Shown here piece after piece: positions 7,622-17,000 of a DNA stretch of 40,672 nt. The DNA is taken from the NCBI GenBank assembly GCA_016188785.1, contig JACPHD010000007.1, positions 1 through 40,672 of the forward strand, written 5' to 3'. This stretch comes from Parcubacteria group bacterium. Lineage in GTDB: Bacteria; Patescibacteriota; Patescibacteriia; Patescibacteriales; GWC2-42-12. The position numbers were made by a program, and so were the translations under genes. How positions within the stretch are numbered: position 1 is the first letter of the stretch; each line of letters opens with the position of its first letter. The notes beneath the pieces were generated by a model. It made no database searches and was not told the DNA's origin. It saw only the letters and a list, made by a program, of their open reading frames with translations.

Positions 7622-9844
7622 TTACTGATTTTTCAGCTTCCTAATAAACTCCTCGGCCGCGGCCTTAAGCGACGGATCAAGCGCGCCCGCTTTCTCGGCC
7701 GCGGCAATGGCTTCATCTTTTCTGCCGGCTTGCGCGTAAAGCAAAGACAGATTAACCAAAATTTTAGCGTTAGACGGCTCTAACTGCGACCATCTTTCAT
7801 ATAAAGCTAAAATCCGCGGCTGATCCTTTTTTATCGTGTAGTAATTTAAAGCAACTTTAATAAAATCAGCCGGATACAAACTGCCAGCGCCGCCCAGATC
7901 AAGACATTGATCAAGGGCTTCATAGCCCGTCTCCTCATCTCTAAAATAAATCGCCGCCTTAGCTAAGTAGCAAGCCGAGTCAGAATATTTTTTATTTAAA
8001 TTATAAGCATCCTGCAGAGTTTTTATGGCATTATCTTTATCGTTTCTGGTTAGATACAGCTGGGCCTTGGAAAAATAAATCGTTATCCGTCCCGGGCTGG
8101 CTTTAATAGACTCATCCATCGCTTTTAAGGCCCGATCGGAATAAAAATAAAACTTGTTTTGATTATCCTGGTTGACAATCGCCGCCGTATTTAAAGTTTG
8201 CGCCAATTGCATCTGCATCATTGAATCTAGCGAGTTGAGTTTTACATTAGCTTCGGCCAAATTTACCGCATAATCGGCTAGGTCTTTAGCCGTTGCCTTG
8301 TCCATGGCCGTTAGCGCTTCCTGCCGGCCGTTAATAACATTGATTAAGCTGGCACGGCTGTCGCGGTCTAAAGGAGTTTTATAACTTAAAGCTTTCTTAT
8401 ATTCTGCCACTCCAGCCGCTAAATCGCCCCTGGCAAATTCAGTCTGCCCCTTAATCGTGCCATCCAGCATCTTAAAAACCTTAAGATTATATTGATAGAT
8501 AACTGACAAAAAAATTAAGCCGGCCACAGCTAAAGCCGCTAATTCTTGATTAGTTAAACCCTGGCTAGCGGAAAATTCTTCCGTCTCGCCGGCGTTAAAG
8601 AGCCAATAAACATAACCCAAAGTTATGATTAAAGAAATATAAGTGACTAAAGAATCAAACACGGCTAAATTCTGGATAAAATAAGCTGTCAATAAGCAAA
8701 CCAGCAGGATAAATTCATTAGTAGAAATTTTACCCGACCGCTTGCCCTTGAATAAATAATAACCTACAGCCGCCAGAATAGACAGATAAGCTAACAGACC
8801 TGTCAGGCCGGCGGTTGAAGCTAAATCCACTAAATTATTATGCGCCCGGTCAAAATAAGTTTCCGAGCTGGTGTAATTATAAAACGAAGGGTCAAAATAT
8901 TTATCAAAAGTAATGGCATAATTGCCATAACCCGTACCCAGGAGGACATGATTGGGAAAATCCTTGAAAGCCGCTTTCCAGGAAATCAGCCTGGTCTGAA
9001 AAGTTACGGCCTGGGAATTTATTTGTATGGCTGTCCTTAAAATCTCGCTCTTATTAACAAAGGCGCTTTGCGGAAAAGAAAATATCAACACCGCGCCGAT
9101 GATGGTAGCGGCCAGAACGGCCAAGCTGTAAATTTTTACTTTTTTGCTCCGGCTATAAAAGCCGTAAAGAATAAAAAATAATAAAAAACTCGCGCCTAAG
9201 CCGACATAAGCTCCCCGAGTATGCGTTACTTTCATAACTAACAGCATGATAAAAGCCGCTATCAGATAAAGAGCGGCCAGCCAGTTTTGCCGCGGGCTTT
9301 TTTCTTGGCCGCGGCTGCGAAAAAATAAAATTAAAGCAAAATAAAAATTAAAAATAGCATAGCCGGAAACATAAGCCGTATTGCCGATGGTGCTGATCGG
9401 AGTTTTAACCAGCGCATAAAGGCAAACCGCGGCCGCGGCCATTACCGAAATGATAAACAAATTGCGCCAATCCCGCCAATCGCGAAAAACCGTAATAACA
9501 ATTAAATAAAAAATAAAAAAATGCGCGATATGAAACCAGCCCAGCATTCTTTCAATGTCTCCCCAAAAACTTAAATTAAAATCAACGCCGAAAAGCGAAG
9601 AAACCAATAAGGCGCTGAAAAAAGCTATTAGACCGAAAGTAATCCAGGATTTTTTGGGCCGAGTTTCAGGATATTTTATTATGAGCCCCAGCCAAACCAC
9701 GGCTAAAATCTCCATTAAAACATTAAAAAAAATCTGCTTGGAAGTTATGAAAGGAAAAAGCAGATTGGAAAAAACTAAAAAAACCGAAAGAAAACTTAAA
9801 TATACTCCGGTTCTCAAAATGTTTAAATAAGTTTTTAAAGTCAT
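7622..9844 (-). CDS. O-antigen ligase-like membrane protein with C-terminal TPR
   Basis: A 740-residue protein. About the first 460 residues hold ten or more hydrophobic helices. The ligase/polymerase-type periplasmic loop is near residues 300-350, with 'GTGYGNYAITFDKYFDP' and then 'RAHNNLVDLASTAGLTG', whose His is the conserved ligase residue. The rest is soluble, with TPR-like helical repeats at about 480-735. Proteins of this family (Wzy_C/WaaL/PglL-like) transfer or polymerise lipid-linked glycans. The TPR tail on a Wzy_C core is common in Patescibacteria and points to protein or glycan partners. It follows a small coiled-coil gene by 3 bases and is a paralogue of 10165-12402. Linking it to glycosylation of the S-layer-like protein is inference. 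Confidence 0.82.
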   Translation of the reverse strand: MTLKTYLNILRTGVYLSFLSVFLVFSNLLFPFITSKQIFFNVLMEILAVVWLGLIIKYPETRPKKSWITFGLIAFFSALLVSSLFGVDFNLSFWGDIERMLGWFHIAHFFIFYLIVITVFRDWRDWRNLFIISVMAAAAVCLYALVKTPISTIGNTAYVSGYAIFNFYFALILFFRSRGQEKSPRQNWLAALYLIAAFIMLLVMKVTHTRGAYVGLGASFLLFFILYGFYSRSKKVKIYSLAVLAATIIGAVLIFSFPQSAFVNKSEILRTAIQINSQAVTFQTRLISWKAAFKDFPNHVLLGTGYGNYAITFDKYFDPSFYNYTSSETYFDRAHNNLVDLASTAGLTGLLAYLSILAAVGYYLFKGKRSGKISTNEFILLVCLLTAYFIQNLAVFDSLVTYISLIITLGYVYWLFNAGETEEFSASQGLTNQELAALAVAGLIFLSVIYQYNLKVFKMLDGTIKGQTEFARGDLAAGVAEYKKALSYKTPLDRDSRASLINVINGRQEALTAMDKATAKDLADYAVNLAEANVKLNSLDSMMQMQLAQTLNTAAIVNQDNQNKFYFYSDRALKAMDESIKASPGRITIYFSKAQLYLTRNDKDNAIKTLQDAYNLNKKYSDSACYLAKAAIYFRDEETGYEALDQCLDLGGAGSLYPADFIKVALNYYTIKKDQPRILALYERWSQLEPSNAKILVNLSLLYAQAGRKDEAIAAAEKAGALDPSLKAAAEEFIRKLKNQ

Positions 9845-9847
9845 AAA

Positions 9848-10099
9848 TCAAGCTGGTAATTCTAATTTCTTTATTCTAATTTCATGGCCGGCTATATTTT
9901 TCCCAAGCCTGTTGTGCGCGCCCTGATTAGCCGCCATTTCAACTTCAAAACCTTGGTGCTTATGAGCAATCCCGTCAACGGCCGTAAGAACTTTATCAAT
10001 ATCTTCTTTAGTCGCCAAATTTTTCAATTTTTCTTCTAATTTTTCTTCAAAATAATCTTTAGTAACTAATTTATTAAATTGTTCAGGAGTTAAAGACAT
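9848..10099 (-). CDS. Small coiled-coil protein, 'MSLTPEQFNKL' family (paralogue 1)
   Basis: An 83-residue, charged, probably helical and coiled-coil protein of unknown function. It starts 'MSLTPEQFNKLVTKDYFEEK' and shares 'ATKEDI', 'LTAVDGIAHKHQ' and 'FEVEMAAN-GAH' with the 86-residue protein at 13254-13514. There is no signal peptide or membrane segment. It lies 3 bases before the ligase-like gene, so it is probably co-translated with it. The heptad-like spacing and the lack of catalytic motifs suggest an adaptor or oligomerisation role, but no function is claimed. Confidence 0.75.
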   Translation of the reverse strand: MSLTPEQFNKLVTKDYFEEKLEEKLKNLATKEDIDKVLTAVDGIAHKHQGFEVEMAANQGAHNRLGKNIAGHEIRIKKLELPA

Positions 10100-10164
10100 A
10101 AATTCATAAAAATTAATTTTTATAATTATATTATACCACTTTTAAAATTTCAATCAAACTTTAT

Positions 10165-12402
10165 TTACTTTTTATTAAAAGCCTTATTAAGCATACTCAC
10201 AAATTCCTCATAGCCTTTTAAGGTCTGGGGCGAACGCTCGTTAATAACGTTAACCTGCTCTACGGCCGCGTCAAAATCATTAGACAAATAATAAACTTTA
10301 GCCAAGTCCAGGCGATAATCAAACCGGTCAGGTTCAGTTTTAATCAATTCCAGATAGTATGGTATAGCGGCTTGATATTTTTTACCGTCCAAAAGATAAG
10401 CTATTATTTTCTTTAAGCCGCTGAAATCCGCGACGCCGGCTTGCCTAATTCCTTCCTGAAATAGCTGTTCGGCCCGTTTAGGCTCGTCTTTATATAGATC
10501 AGACATGAGCATTATTTTGGCGCCGCCATAGCCGGGCAATTGCCTAACCAAATCCTCTAAAACCGCGCGCGCTTCAGCCTTTTTTTTCTCTTTAGAATAT
10601 AAATTATACAATAAATAATAGGGCTCAACCCTGGTCGGACTTAATTTTTTAGATTCTAAGAGCAAATTTTCCGCTTCATCAAGCTCTTTTATGTCTTTAT
10701 AATTATTTAAAATTAACTGCCCCAAATACATTTTAGCTTTTATATCTAAAGGAAAATTAACTGAAGCGAATTTTAATTTTTCCCGGTCCAAGGCTAAATA
10801 TTTTTCTTTAACCACCGCGTTAACATCGTTTTGAGCCTCTACCACGTCTAACGATTTATTAAGCTGAACCGCGGCTTCGGTGCTGCCGAATTTATAATTT
10901 AAAGCCTGTTGAAAATTTTCATACGAACGAAAAGTGTCGGCAATAACGTAATAATAACCGATATAAATCGCGCGATTGATTTTAAGCGGCAGATAAACTA
11001 ATTTATAACCAACAAAAATATTTATTATTATTAAAATTACAAAAGCCCGGTTAAAAGCCTTATTATTAGGCTCGGCATTTTTTTTGCCATCATCATTTTT
11101 TTCTTTAAAACTAACCAGTCCGATCAAGAAAAAATATAAAAACGAAGTGTTGATTGTGTCAAAAACGAAAAAATTATGCAGGCCATAAGCGATTAGCAAG
11201 CTGAATAAAACCGCGAATTTATAATAATCTTCCAGTCTGGCTTTAAACAGCAAATAAAACAAATAAATTAAAATCGCCAGATAAGCGGCCAGGCCTAAAA
11301 TTCCGCCGGCCATGAGCTGATCTAAATAAACGTTATGCGTGCGGTCAAACCAGTTTTCCGAAATATCCGGCGTATAATATTTATTGTAAATTATATCAAA
11401 ATTTTCCAGCCCCGCGCCAAGCAGAGGATGAAATTTAAAATCTTTTAACGCCATGCGCCAGACGGTTAAACGATTTAACACTGCTCCATCTTCAATTGAA
11501 ATCGTGGCCAGCCGCCGCACAAATTCTATTTTAGAATCAGCTAAATTGGCGCGGAAGAAAAAAAATGTTCCACACAATATGATAAAAATAGCTAAAATCA
11601 CGAGATATTTTCTTTTGGCTTTGCCCGGTAGAGGTTCGACCTCCTCCGCCAGCTGGCGGATGGAGGTCGAACCTCTTTGAACAGCAGGCTGGAAAATCGC
11701 ATTAATAAGAAAATAAAAAAATATTCCCGCCACCAAGCCTAAAATCGCGCCTCTGGTTGAGGTTAAAAATAAAACTAACAGATTAACCGCGATCGCGGCT
11801 AAAGTAAAATAGCGATAATTTTTATCGGTTTCATTAAAATAATAATACACGCCCAGTCCGACGGCGACCAGTAAATAGCCGGCTAGAAACGCCGCGTTGC
11901 CGATGGTTGAGGTAACCCGTCCGATACCGGCCTCAAACACCGGCAAAAGATTAAATTTCTGCCCTAAACCGTAAAGCGAAACTATAGCGCTCGCTATTAA
12001 AATCAACCTGATATAAAACAACCAATCTTTTTTATAACGTAAAAACACCTGCAGCAAAAATAAATAAACCGCTAAATAAATCAGGCTGATAACGCCTTCC
12101 ATTCTTTCAAAATCCGACCAAAAACTTTTATAAAAGTCGTAGCCAAGACTAGCCGCCACTAGTTGAACGAATAAAAAAATAATCACCAGCTTAAACGCCC
12201 AATTAAAACGTGGCCGGTATTTTTTAAAATTTAAAGCCAGTAATAGCAGATATAAACTCAAACCCAGCTGCAGGAGTAGGCGAAAAAAAATCGTTCTGGT
12301 AATAATAAACGGAAAATAAAAGCCTTGAATAAAAATCAGCGCCAGAAAGGGAACGGCGTATAATAAAATTCTAGTATATTTTTCTAATTTTAGTTCAAGC
12401 AT
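10165..12402 (-). CDS. O-antigen ligase-like membrane protein with C-terminal TPR (paralogue)
   Basis: A 745-residue protein with the same plan as 7622-9844. About twelve hydrophobic helices fill residues 1-480, with the ligase-type loop 'GAGLENFDIIYNKYYTP' and 'FDRTHNVYLDQLMAGGILG' near residues 325-370. A TPR-like tail follows at about 500-740. The likely role is transfer or polymerisation of an undecaprenyl-linked glycan outside the membrane. A 47-base perfect palindrome (11630-11676) is read in frame in the loop after about residue 240 and adds about 16 residues that the paralogue lacks. An AT-rich repeat precedes the start. Substrate and acceptor are unknown. Confidence 0.82.
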   Translation of the reverse strand: MLELKLEKYTRILLYAVPFLALIFIQGFYFPFIITRTIFFRLLLQLGLSLYLLLLALNFKKYRPRFNWAFKLVIIFLFVQLVAASLGYDFYKSFWSDFERMEGVISLIYLAVYLFLLQVFLRYKKDWLFYIRLILIASAIVSLYGLGQKFNLLPVFEAGIGRVTSTIGNAAFLAGYLLVAVGLGVYYYFNETDKNYRYFTLAAIAVNLLVLFLTSTRGAILGLVAGIFFYFLINAIFQPAVQRGSTSIRQLAEEVEPLPGKAKRKYLVILAIFIILCGTFFFFRANLADSKIEFVRRLATISIEDGAVLNRLTVWRMALKDFKFHPLLGAGLENFDIIYNKYYTPDISENWFDRTHNVYLDQLMAGGILGLAAYLAILIYLFYLLFKARLEDYYKFAVLFSLLIAYGLHNFFVFDTINTSFLYFFLIGLVSFKEKNDDGKKNAEPNNKAFNRAFVILIIINIFVGYKLVYLPLKINRAIYIGYYYVIADTFRSYENFQQALNYKFGSTEAAVQLNKSLDVVEAQNDVNAVVKEKYLALDREKLKFASVNFPLDIKAKMYLGQLILNNYKDIKELDEAENLLLESKKLSPTRVEPYYLLYNLYSKEKKKAEARAVLEDLVRQLPGYGGAKIMLMSDLYKDEPKRAEQLFQEGIRQAGVADFSGLKKIIAYLLDGKKYQAAIPYYLELIKTEPDRFDYRLDLAKVYYLSNDFDAAVEQVNVINERSPQTLKGYEEFVSMLNKAFNKK
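11630..11676. repeat. Palindrome inserted in frame in the ligase-like gene
   Basis: AGAGGTTCGACCTCC and its complement flank a central TCCGCCAGCTGGCGGA, giving a full 47-base palindrome. It is read as 'QRGSTSIRQLAEEVEPL' between two membrane helices. The paralogue at 7622-9844 has only a short basic loop at the same point. Confidence 0.88.
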
Positions 12403-12410
12403 AAAAATAA

Positions 12411-12522
12411 AATTTTCAAATCACAATTTTCAATTTTCAATGAATTTTCAATGTTTTAATTTTCAATTGAAAATTTAATAATTGATTATTCATTGAAAAT
12501 TGGTACTTGAAAATTGAAAATT
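12411..12522. repeat. AT-rich ATTTTCAA/TTGAAAAT palindromic element
   Basis: Multiple ATTTTCAAT words on the left face TTGAAAATT words on the right, around AATTTTCAATTGAAAATT. It fills the gap between two genes and supplies the end of the TPR gene, whose stop is at 12521-12523. A near-copy lies at 17903-18016 in the same position relative to its gene. Confidence 0.8.
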
Positions 12523-13264
12523 ATCTTCTTAGTCCTTCAATTCTTCTCTCAATCGCCTCTTTGTTCTCCGGCTGCTTCTTTTCCAGCTGGCGCCAGATTT
12601 CAATGGCTTCTTCATATCTTTTTTGCTCCGCCAGCCAATGAGCATAATCGTTTAAAACCAAAGTATCGCCTTCCGTACTTTTTTTAATAGCCTCTAGGCC
12701 CAGCTTATAAGTCGCCTCCGCCTTTTTGCCGTCGCCAATGGCCTTATAATAATCGGCCAATTTAACATAGCTTTCCGGAATATATTGATTTAATTCAATG
12801 GCTTTTTTATAAGCGAACTCCGCGCTTTTAAAGGCTTTTACTTTTAATAAAACATCAGCCAAATTCTGCCAGGCGACTCTGGCCCGGCTTTCTAACTTTA
12901 AAGATTCTAAATAAGCGTCATAAGACTGGCGGTAATGGCCTAAATATTTTTCATAAATCGCCAAGTTATTATAATCGGCCAGCAATTGTTCTTTTTCCTT
13001 AGCCACAGCCAAGTCAGCTTTAATTTTTTCTATTTGATTTTCAAACTGAAGGCGCGCTTCAGGCGCCAGCTCTACCGCTTCTGTCCAGATTAAATTTTTC
13101 TCATCGTCTAATAAAGTAAAACCGGTTTCAAAAGCAGTCCTGCCTTTTTCTCCGCTATTTTTATTAAAATACCAAAAACCGCCGGCCGCGATTGTTAGAG
13201 TCAAAATAATAACTATTAAAATTTTGTATTTTTGCATAAAACTAGTAAAATTTTTATATAACAA
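12521..13264 (-). CDS. Membrane-anchored TPR protein
   Basis: A 247-residue protein with one N-terminal membrane helix (about residues 13-30, 'ILIVIILTLTIAAGGFWYF') and then about four TPR units between residues 95 and 240, such as 'ARVAWQNLADVLLKVKAF' and 'PESYVKLADYYKAIGDG'. The TPR part would face outside if the helix is an uncleaved anchor. The frame opens at 13264, overlapping the upstream coiled-coil gene by 11 bases. A second in-frame ATG (13237, 'MQKYKILIVII') would also give a normal anchor. It is likely a scaffold for the ligase-like proteins encoded next to it, which also carry TPR tails. Confidence 0.78.
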   Translation of the reverse strand: MLYKNFTSFMQKYKILIVIILTLTIAAGGFWYFNKNSGEKGRTAFETGFTLLDDEKNLIWTEAVELAPEARLQFENQIEKIKADLAVAKEKEQLLADYNNLAIYEKYLGHYRQSYDAYLESLKLESRARVAWQNLADVLLKVKAFKSAEFAYKKAIELNQYIPESYVKLADYYKAIGDGKKAEATYKLGLEAIKKSTEGDTLVLNDYAHWLAEQKRYEEAIEIWRQLEKKQPENKEAIERRIEGLRR

Positions 13265-13514
13265 CCTGACTTACGCTAAGCTCTTTTTCCAAAACTTTCA
13301 CCCTTTTATTGGTTTTAATAAATTTTTTCTCAAAGCGCTCATGAGCGCCTACATTAGCCGCCATTTCAACTTCAAAATTTTGGTGTTTTTTGGCAACACC
13401 ATCCACAGCCGTAAGAATCTTATTTATATCCTCTTTAGTCGCCATCTCTTGTTTTAATTCTTTTAAATCTTCTTTGGTTGCTAACTTATTAAATTGCTCG
13501 GGAGTTAATGACAT
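13254..13514 (-). CDS. Small coiled-coil protein, 'MSLTPEQFNKL' family (paralogue 2)
   Basis: An 86-residue paralogue of 9848-10099. It starts 'MSLTPEQFNKLATKEDLKEL' and shares 'MATKEDINKILTAVDGVAKK' and 'NFEVEMAANVGAHERF'. It is strongly helical and charged, with no membrane segment. The 3' end overlaps the TPR gene by 11 bases. Each paralogue is thus the gene directly before a TPR-containing envelope gene, which suggests a shared unit that was duplicated. Function unknown. Confidence 0.75.
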   Translation of the reverse strand: MSLTPEQFNKLATKEDLKELKQEMATKEDINKILTAVDGVAKKHQNFEVEMAANVGAHERFEKKFIKTNKRVKVLEKELSVSQVVI

Positions 13515-13555
13515 AAATTTATTATTTTATTATTTTTTCAACATATATTTAGATT

Positions 13556-13983
13556 GTCATTGCGGGCTTGACCCGCAATCCAGGGGTGGGCCGTATAAAT
13601 TATATTTCATTATATAAATCTCGCCACGTAGAATTTTCTTTTTCTACTAATTCTATCTTCCATTTTCTTTGCCAATTTTTTAATTGTTTTTCCCTGTTAA
13701 TTGCATCTCTAACGTCATTATAGACTTCGCAATAAACTAATTTATCAACTTTATATTTTTTGGTAAAACCATCATAAATTCCTTGTTTATGTTTATCTAT
13801 TCTATCGGCTAAATTTGAAGTTACTCCTATATACAATGTGCCGTTTCTTTTACTGGCCAAAAGATAGACATAATAATATCTTTCCTCCTTCATAATATTA
13901 TTTAATCTTGTTGCCGCTGAAATCTGGATTGCGGCTCGCCCGCCCGGCCCAACGGTCGTTCGAGCAGGGGAGGCCGCAATGAC
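13556..13983. mobile_element. Putative composite element: GIY-YIG gene between GTCATTGCGG repeat arms
   Basis: The left arm at 13556-13583 is identical to the 28-base arm at 341-368. The right part at 13924-13983 starts CTGGATTGCGG and ends GCCGCAATGAC, the complement of the left end. The unit thus looks like one palindromic element whose loop holds the endonuclease gene 13600-13893. No flanking target duplication was identified. Two separate elements beside an unrelated gene is the alternative. Confidence 0.45.
13600..13893 (-). CDS. Stand-alone GIY-YIG endonuclease
   Basis: A 97-residue GIY-YIG domain protein of the small UvrC-N-like family. The two signature strands are 'YYVYLLAS' and 'LYIGVTSNL'. 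They are followed by Arg in 'LADRIDKHK', and later the metal-binding Glu in 'AINREKQLKNW'. Such domains cut DNA in repair, homing or unknown roles. The start at 13893 ('MKEERYYYVYLL') fits the family length. A longer frame to 14019 exists, but its extra 42 residues are encoded by a repeat and are not GIY-YIG-like. The gene sits between two arms of the GTCATTGCGG repeat and has no obvious partner gene. Confidence 0.85.
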   Translation of the reverse strand: MKEERYYYVYLLASKRNGTLYIGVTSNLADRIDKHKQGIYDGFTKKYKVDKLVYCEVYNDVRDAINREKQLKNWQRKWKIELVEKENSTWRDLYNEI

Positions 13984-14010
13984 ATAATAAATTATACTTT
14001 TTCCCTTAAC

Positions 14011-14060
14011 AAAAAGCAACCCCTCACCCAGCCCCGCATCTGCGGGGCTGGGGTGAGGGG
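14011..14060 (-). terminator. Rho-independent terminator of the S-layer-like gene
   Basis: CCCCTCACCCAGCCCCGCA (14020-14038) pairs with 14041-14060 to form a very GC-rich stem of about 19 bp with one bulge. On the minus strand it is followed by GCTTTTTG. It starts 29 bases after the stop at 14089, in the right orientation. Confidence 0.8.
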
Positions 14061-14088
14061 CGCTTGTCTAGCTGAAGTTCAACAATTA

Positions 14089-17000
14089 TTAGAAGCTCTG
14101 GCTGGTGGTCATATCTTTCAGCAGGAAGCCGTTGGTCCAGTCAGCCGTAGCGGTCGTGTGAGCGCTGGCTGATCGGTCTGACCAGATATTGCCTTCATTA
14201 GCAGTATAAGTGCCATCAGCGCCGGCAGTGAAAGCGCCGACGGTCGCTCCGGCCGTAGTGTCAGCGGCAAAAGAGACGGTAATGGTGCTGGTATTCTTAA
14301 CGAAACTGGATACCGTGCCTCTAACCTCGTAAGTAACAGCGACTGGGCCAATAGTCTCTACCGTATCGTCAATCGCGCTATCCAATAAACTTACATTGGC
14401 GCTAGTGCCGTTCCATGTCGGAGTCAAGCCGGTTGTAGTCAGAGCCGTACCCTGGCTATCAAATAATTTAACCGAGGTAATAGTCGCACTGCTGGTTACA
14501 AAATTAAAGGCTAATTGCTTGATGTCAATATTACCCGCATTATCAGCCACGACCGAGAACTTAAACAACCTGGTAGTCGGCGCTGTGCCAGCATCAAGCA
14601 AGGCAAAAGTCGGTTTAGACTTTCTGACATAGAAAGTATTATTAGTCAAATCAGCTGAACCAACCGTGGTGACAGAAGTGCCGGAATCGCCAGTGGCGTT
14701 AAAGCCTTCATTCCAATCAAAAGTTATCGCGCCAGAAGCGCCGGAAGCGCCCGCGCCCGTACCCACAGAGGTCAAATCAACATAAACGTCAAGGTTGGCA
14801 GAACCATTGGCCGGCACATAAAGGGTCAAGCCGGCATAGGTAGCGGTAGCGCTAACATCGGCGGCGGCAAAGGCTAACACCTGCGTTGATTGCTGGGTCG
14901 CGCCGGCTTTATCTCTATATTTAATGGTTATGCCGGTAGTTGAAGTGGCAAAGTTATTTGGAACTTTAAGCTTCAACTTGTCAATGGTAAAGCCTTCGTT
15001 AGCAGCGCTGAAAGTGAACTGCGCCAGGTTATTGCCGGTTGAACCGCCGATTAGAATAGCCGCGGTCGGCTTAGCCCCGTTGGTCGCGGTTAATGAGCCT
15101 GAACCAACCGTAATGGTCTGCATGGCATTAGTGGCAGATCCGCCGGTAACTGCCTTGCTGGTGTTTAAACCAACGCCATCGGCCGACACATTAGCTATCC
15201 AGGAACCGACATTGGCACCTGATTTTATGTCGCCATACAAATCAATCACTTTGCCGTTAGAAGCGGCTAAGTTAAAGCTTACCGTATAAATGTTAGAAGT
15301 TGAAATGCTAGTCTTAATATCACCCAAAGCCGCGCCGGTAGCATGATCTTTGATGTACATTCTGGTAATAGTGGATGAATTGGCGTTAGCGGCTGTCAAA
15401 GCAATGGTAATTGAATTTACGGTTACGCCTTCGGCCGCACCAGCGCCGATCACAAATGAAGATAATTTAGCGTCATTAGTGCCAGCGGCTACGGTTTGGT
15501 TGCCAAAACCGGAAAACTTAGTCGCGGTTAAAGCGGCGGAAGTGATATTTAAGATAAAGGCGGTGGTGTCAGTGGCCGGCCGGTTCAAAGTGCCTAAAGA
15601 GGTCATTCTCTGAACGTTGGAAGAACCAGTGCCGATAGTAATGGCCACAGTTTCGCCGCCAGCATAGCTGGTGGAAGTGGTAGTCTTGACATCACCCACG
15701 ATTTTAACTTTAGCCGTAGTGCCGGCTTTCACTATAAAGGTTGAACCAAAAGTGAAGTTAACATCCGTGGCTTCGGTTAAATTCTTGGTCGTGCCTAATT
15801 GAGTATCAGCCGCCGTATCTTTAGCGCCGGTAACTACAACTTTGCCGTTTAAGATACCGCCATTAGCTCCGCCAACTATGTTGGCCTGAATATCCAAGTT
15901 TTGCACTTTAATGTCTTCGCCTGAAGCCGTAAAGTCAAAAATAGCCAAAGTCTGATTGGTCGCGTCCACGGCCACGTCATTGGTCGGAGAATTTGAAGCT
16001 CGGCTTACAGCCAAGTCTCCGGCCGCGATTAACCAATTAGCGCTGGAACCAGGTTTAATTACCGTGAAAGTGCCGGCTTGGTAAGGTTCAATGTAGACAT
16101 TATAGCTGGCGTCTTTAACTATGATATCCTGCTGATTCTGGAATGACATGTAGAAAGTTCTGGTTGAACCGTTAGTGATGTCAGCCCTGACGCTTACCGT
16201 CTTGGAACTGCCTTTAGGCACTACCAACGGCGCCGCGGTTAAATCAAAATCAACCACATTGCCGGTAGTCATAGCGGCCACGATCGGGCCGACTTGAGCG
16301 CCGGAAATGCTTAACTTAAGGTTCTTTAAGTCAGTCAATTGGATTGAACCAACCGCAGTCATTTTTAATCTTTCCACTTTCAATTCCTGACTAGTGCTCT
16401 GTAAAGTAAAGCGCCAGACTTCCTGATCATTGGCCGGAGTAATTGAAGTGTCAACTCCGGTCGGAATATTGAATGAACCGCTGGTAAAGGTCAATTTGCC
16501 CAAATCAGTGGCATTGGCGGTTGACATTAAGTTGCCGGAAGCCGGGAAAGTGCCGCTAACGGCCGCGCCGTCAGTGACTACATCAGTAGCCGCGACAACG
16601 CCGAAGCCAATCGTCTTGCCCGAAGTGGCGGCAAAATTCATGTCGCCGACCAAGGTAATTGATTTAGTGGTGCCTTTAGCCACCGTGAACAAACCGGAGG
16701 CGTTGTTAAAGGTAACAAAATTTGAAGAGATGGACGAACCGTCGGTTAATCTAGTAGCTCCATCATAAAGATAGAGGTTGTCCAAATCAGTATCCGCGGA
16801 AATGCCGGTTCTCTTAAATTTAAGATTCTTAACCTTAACGTCGCCATCGGCGGCTGCGGTAAAGTTGACTTTAACAAAGGAAACGTTGGCCTGGCCGTTG
16901 CCTGTAACAGCCGTAGTGTCAGTAATTACCGTGGCTGAAGCCGGGGTGTCTGCGGCCAAGGCAGCGGTTAAGCCCGTACCTGCGCCAGCCACTCCGCCCG

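Noticed and set aside
13894-14019. N-terminal extension of the GIY-YIG protein
   Set aside because: The 42 extra residues come from a repeat and have no GIY-YIG features. The start at 13893 gives the normal family length.
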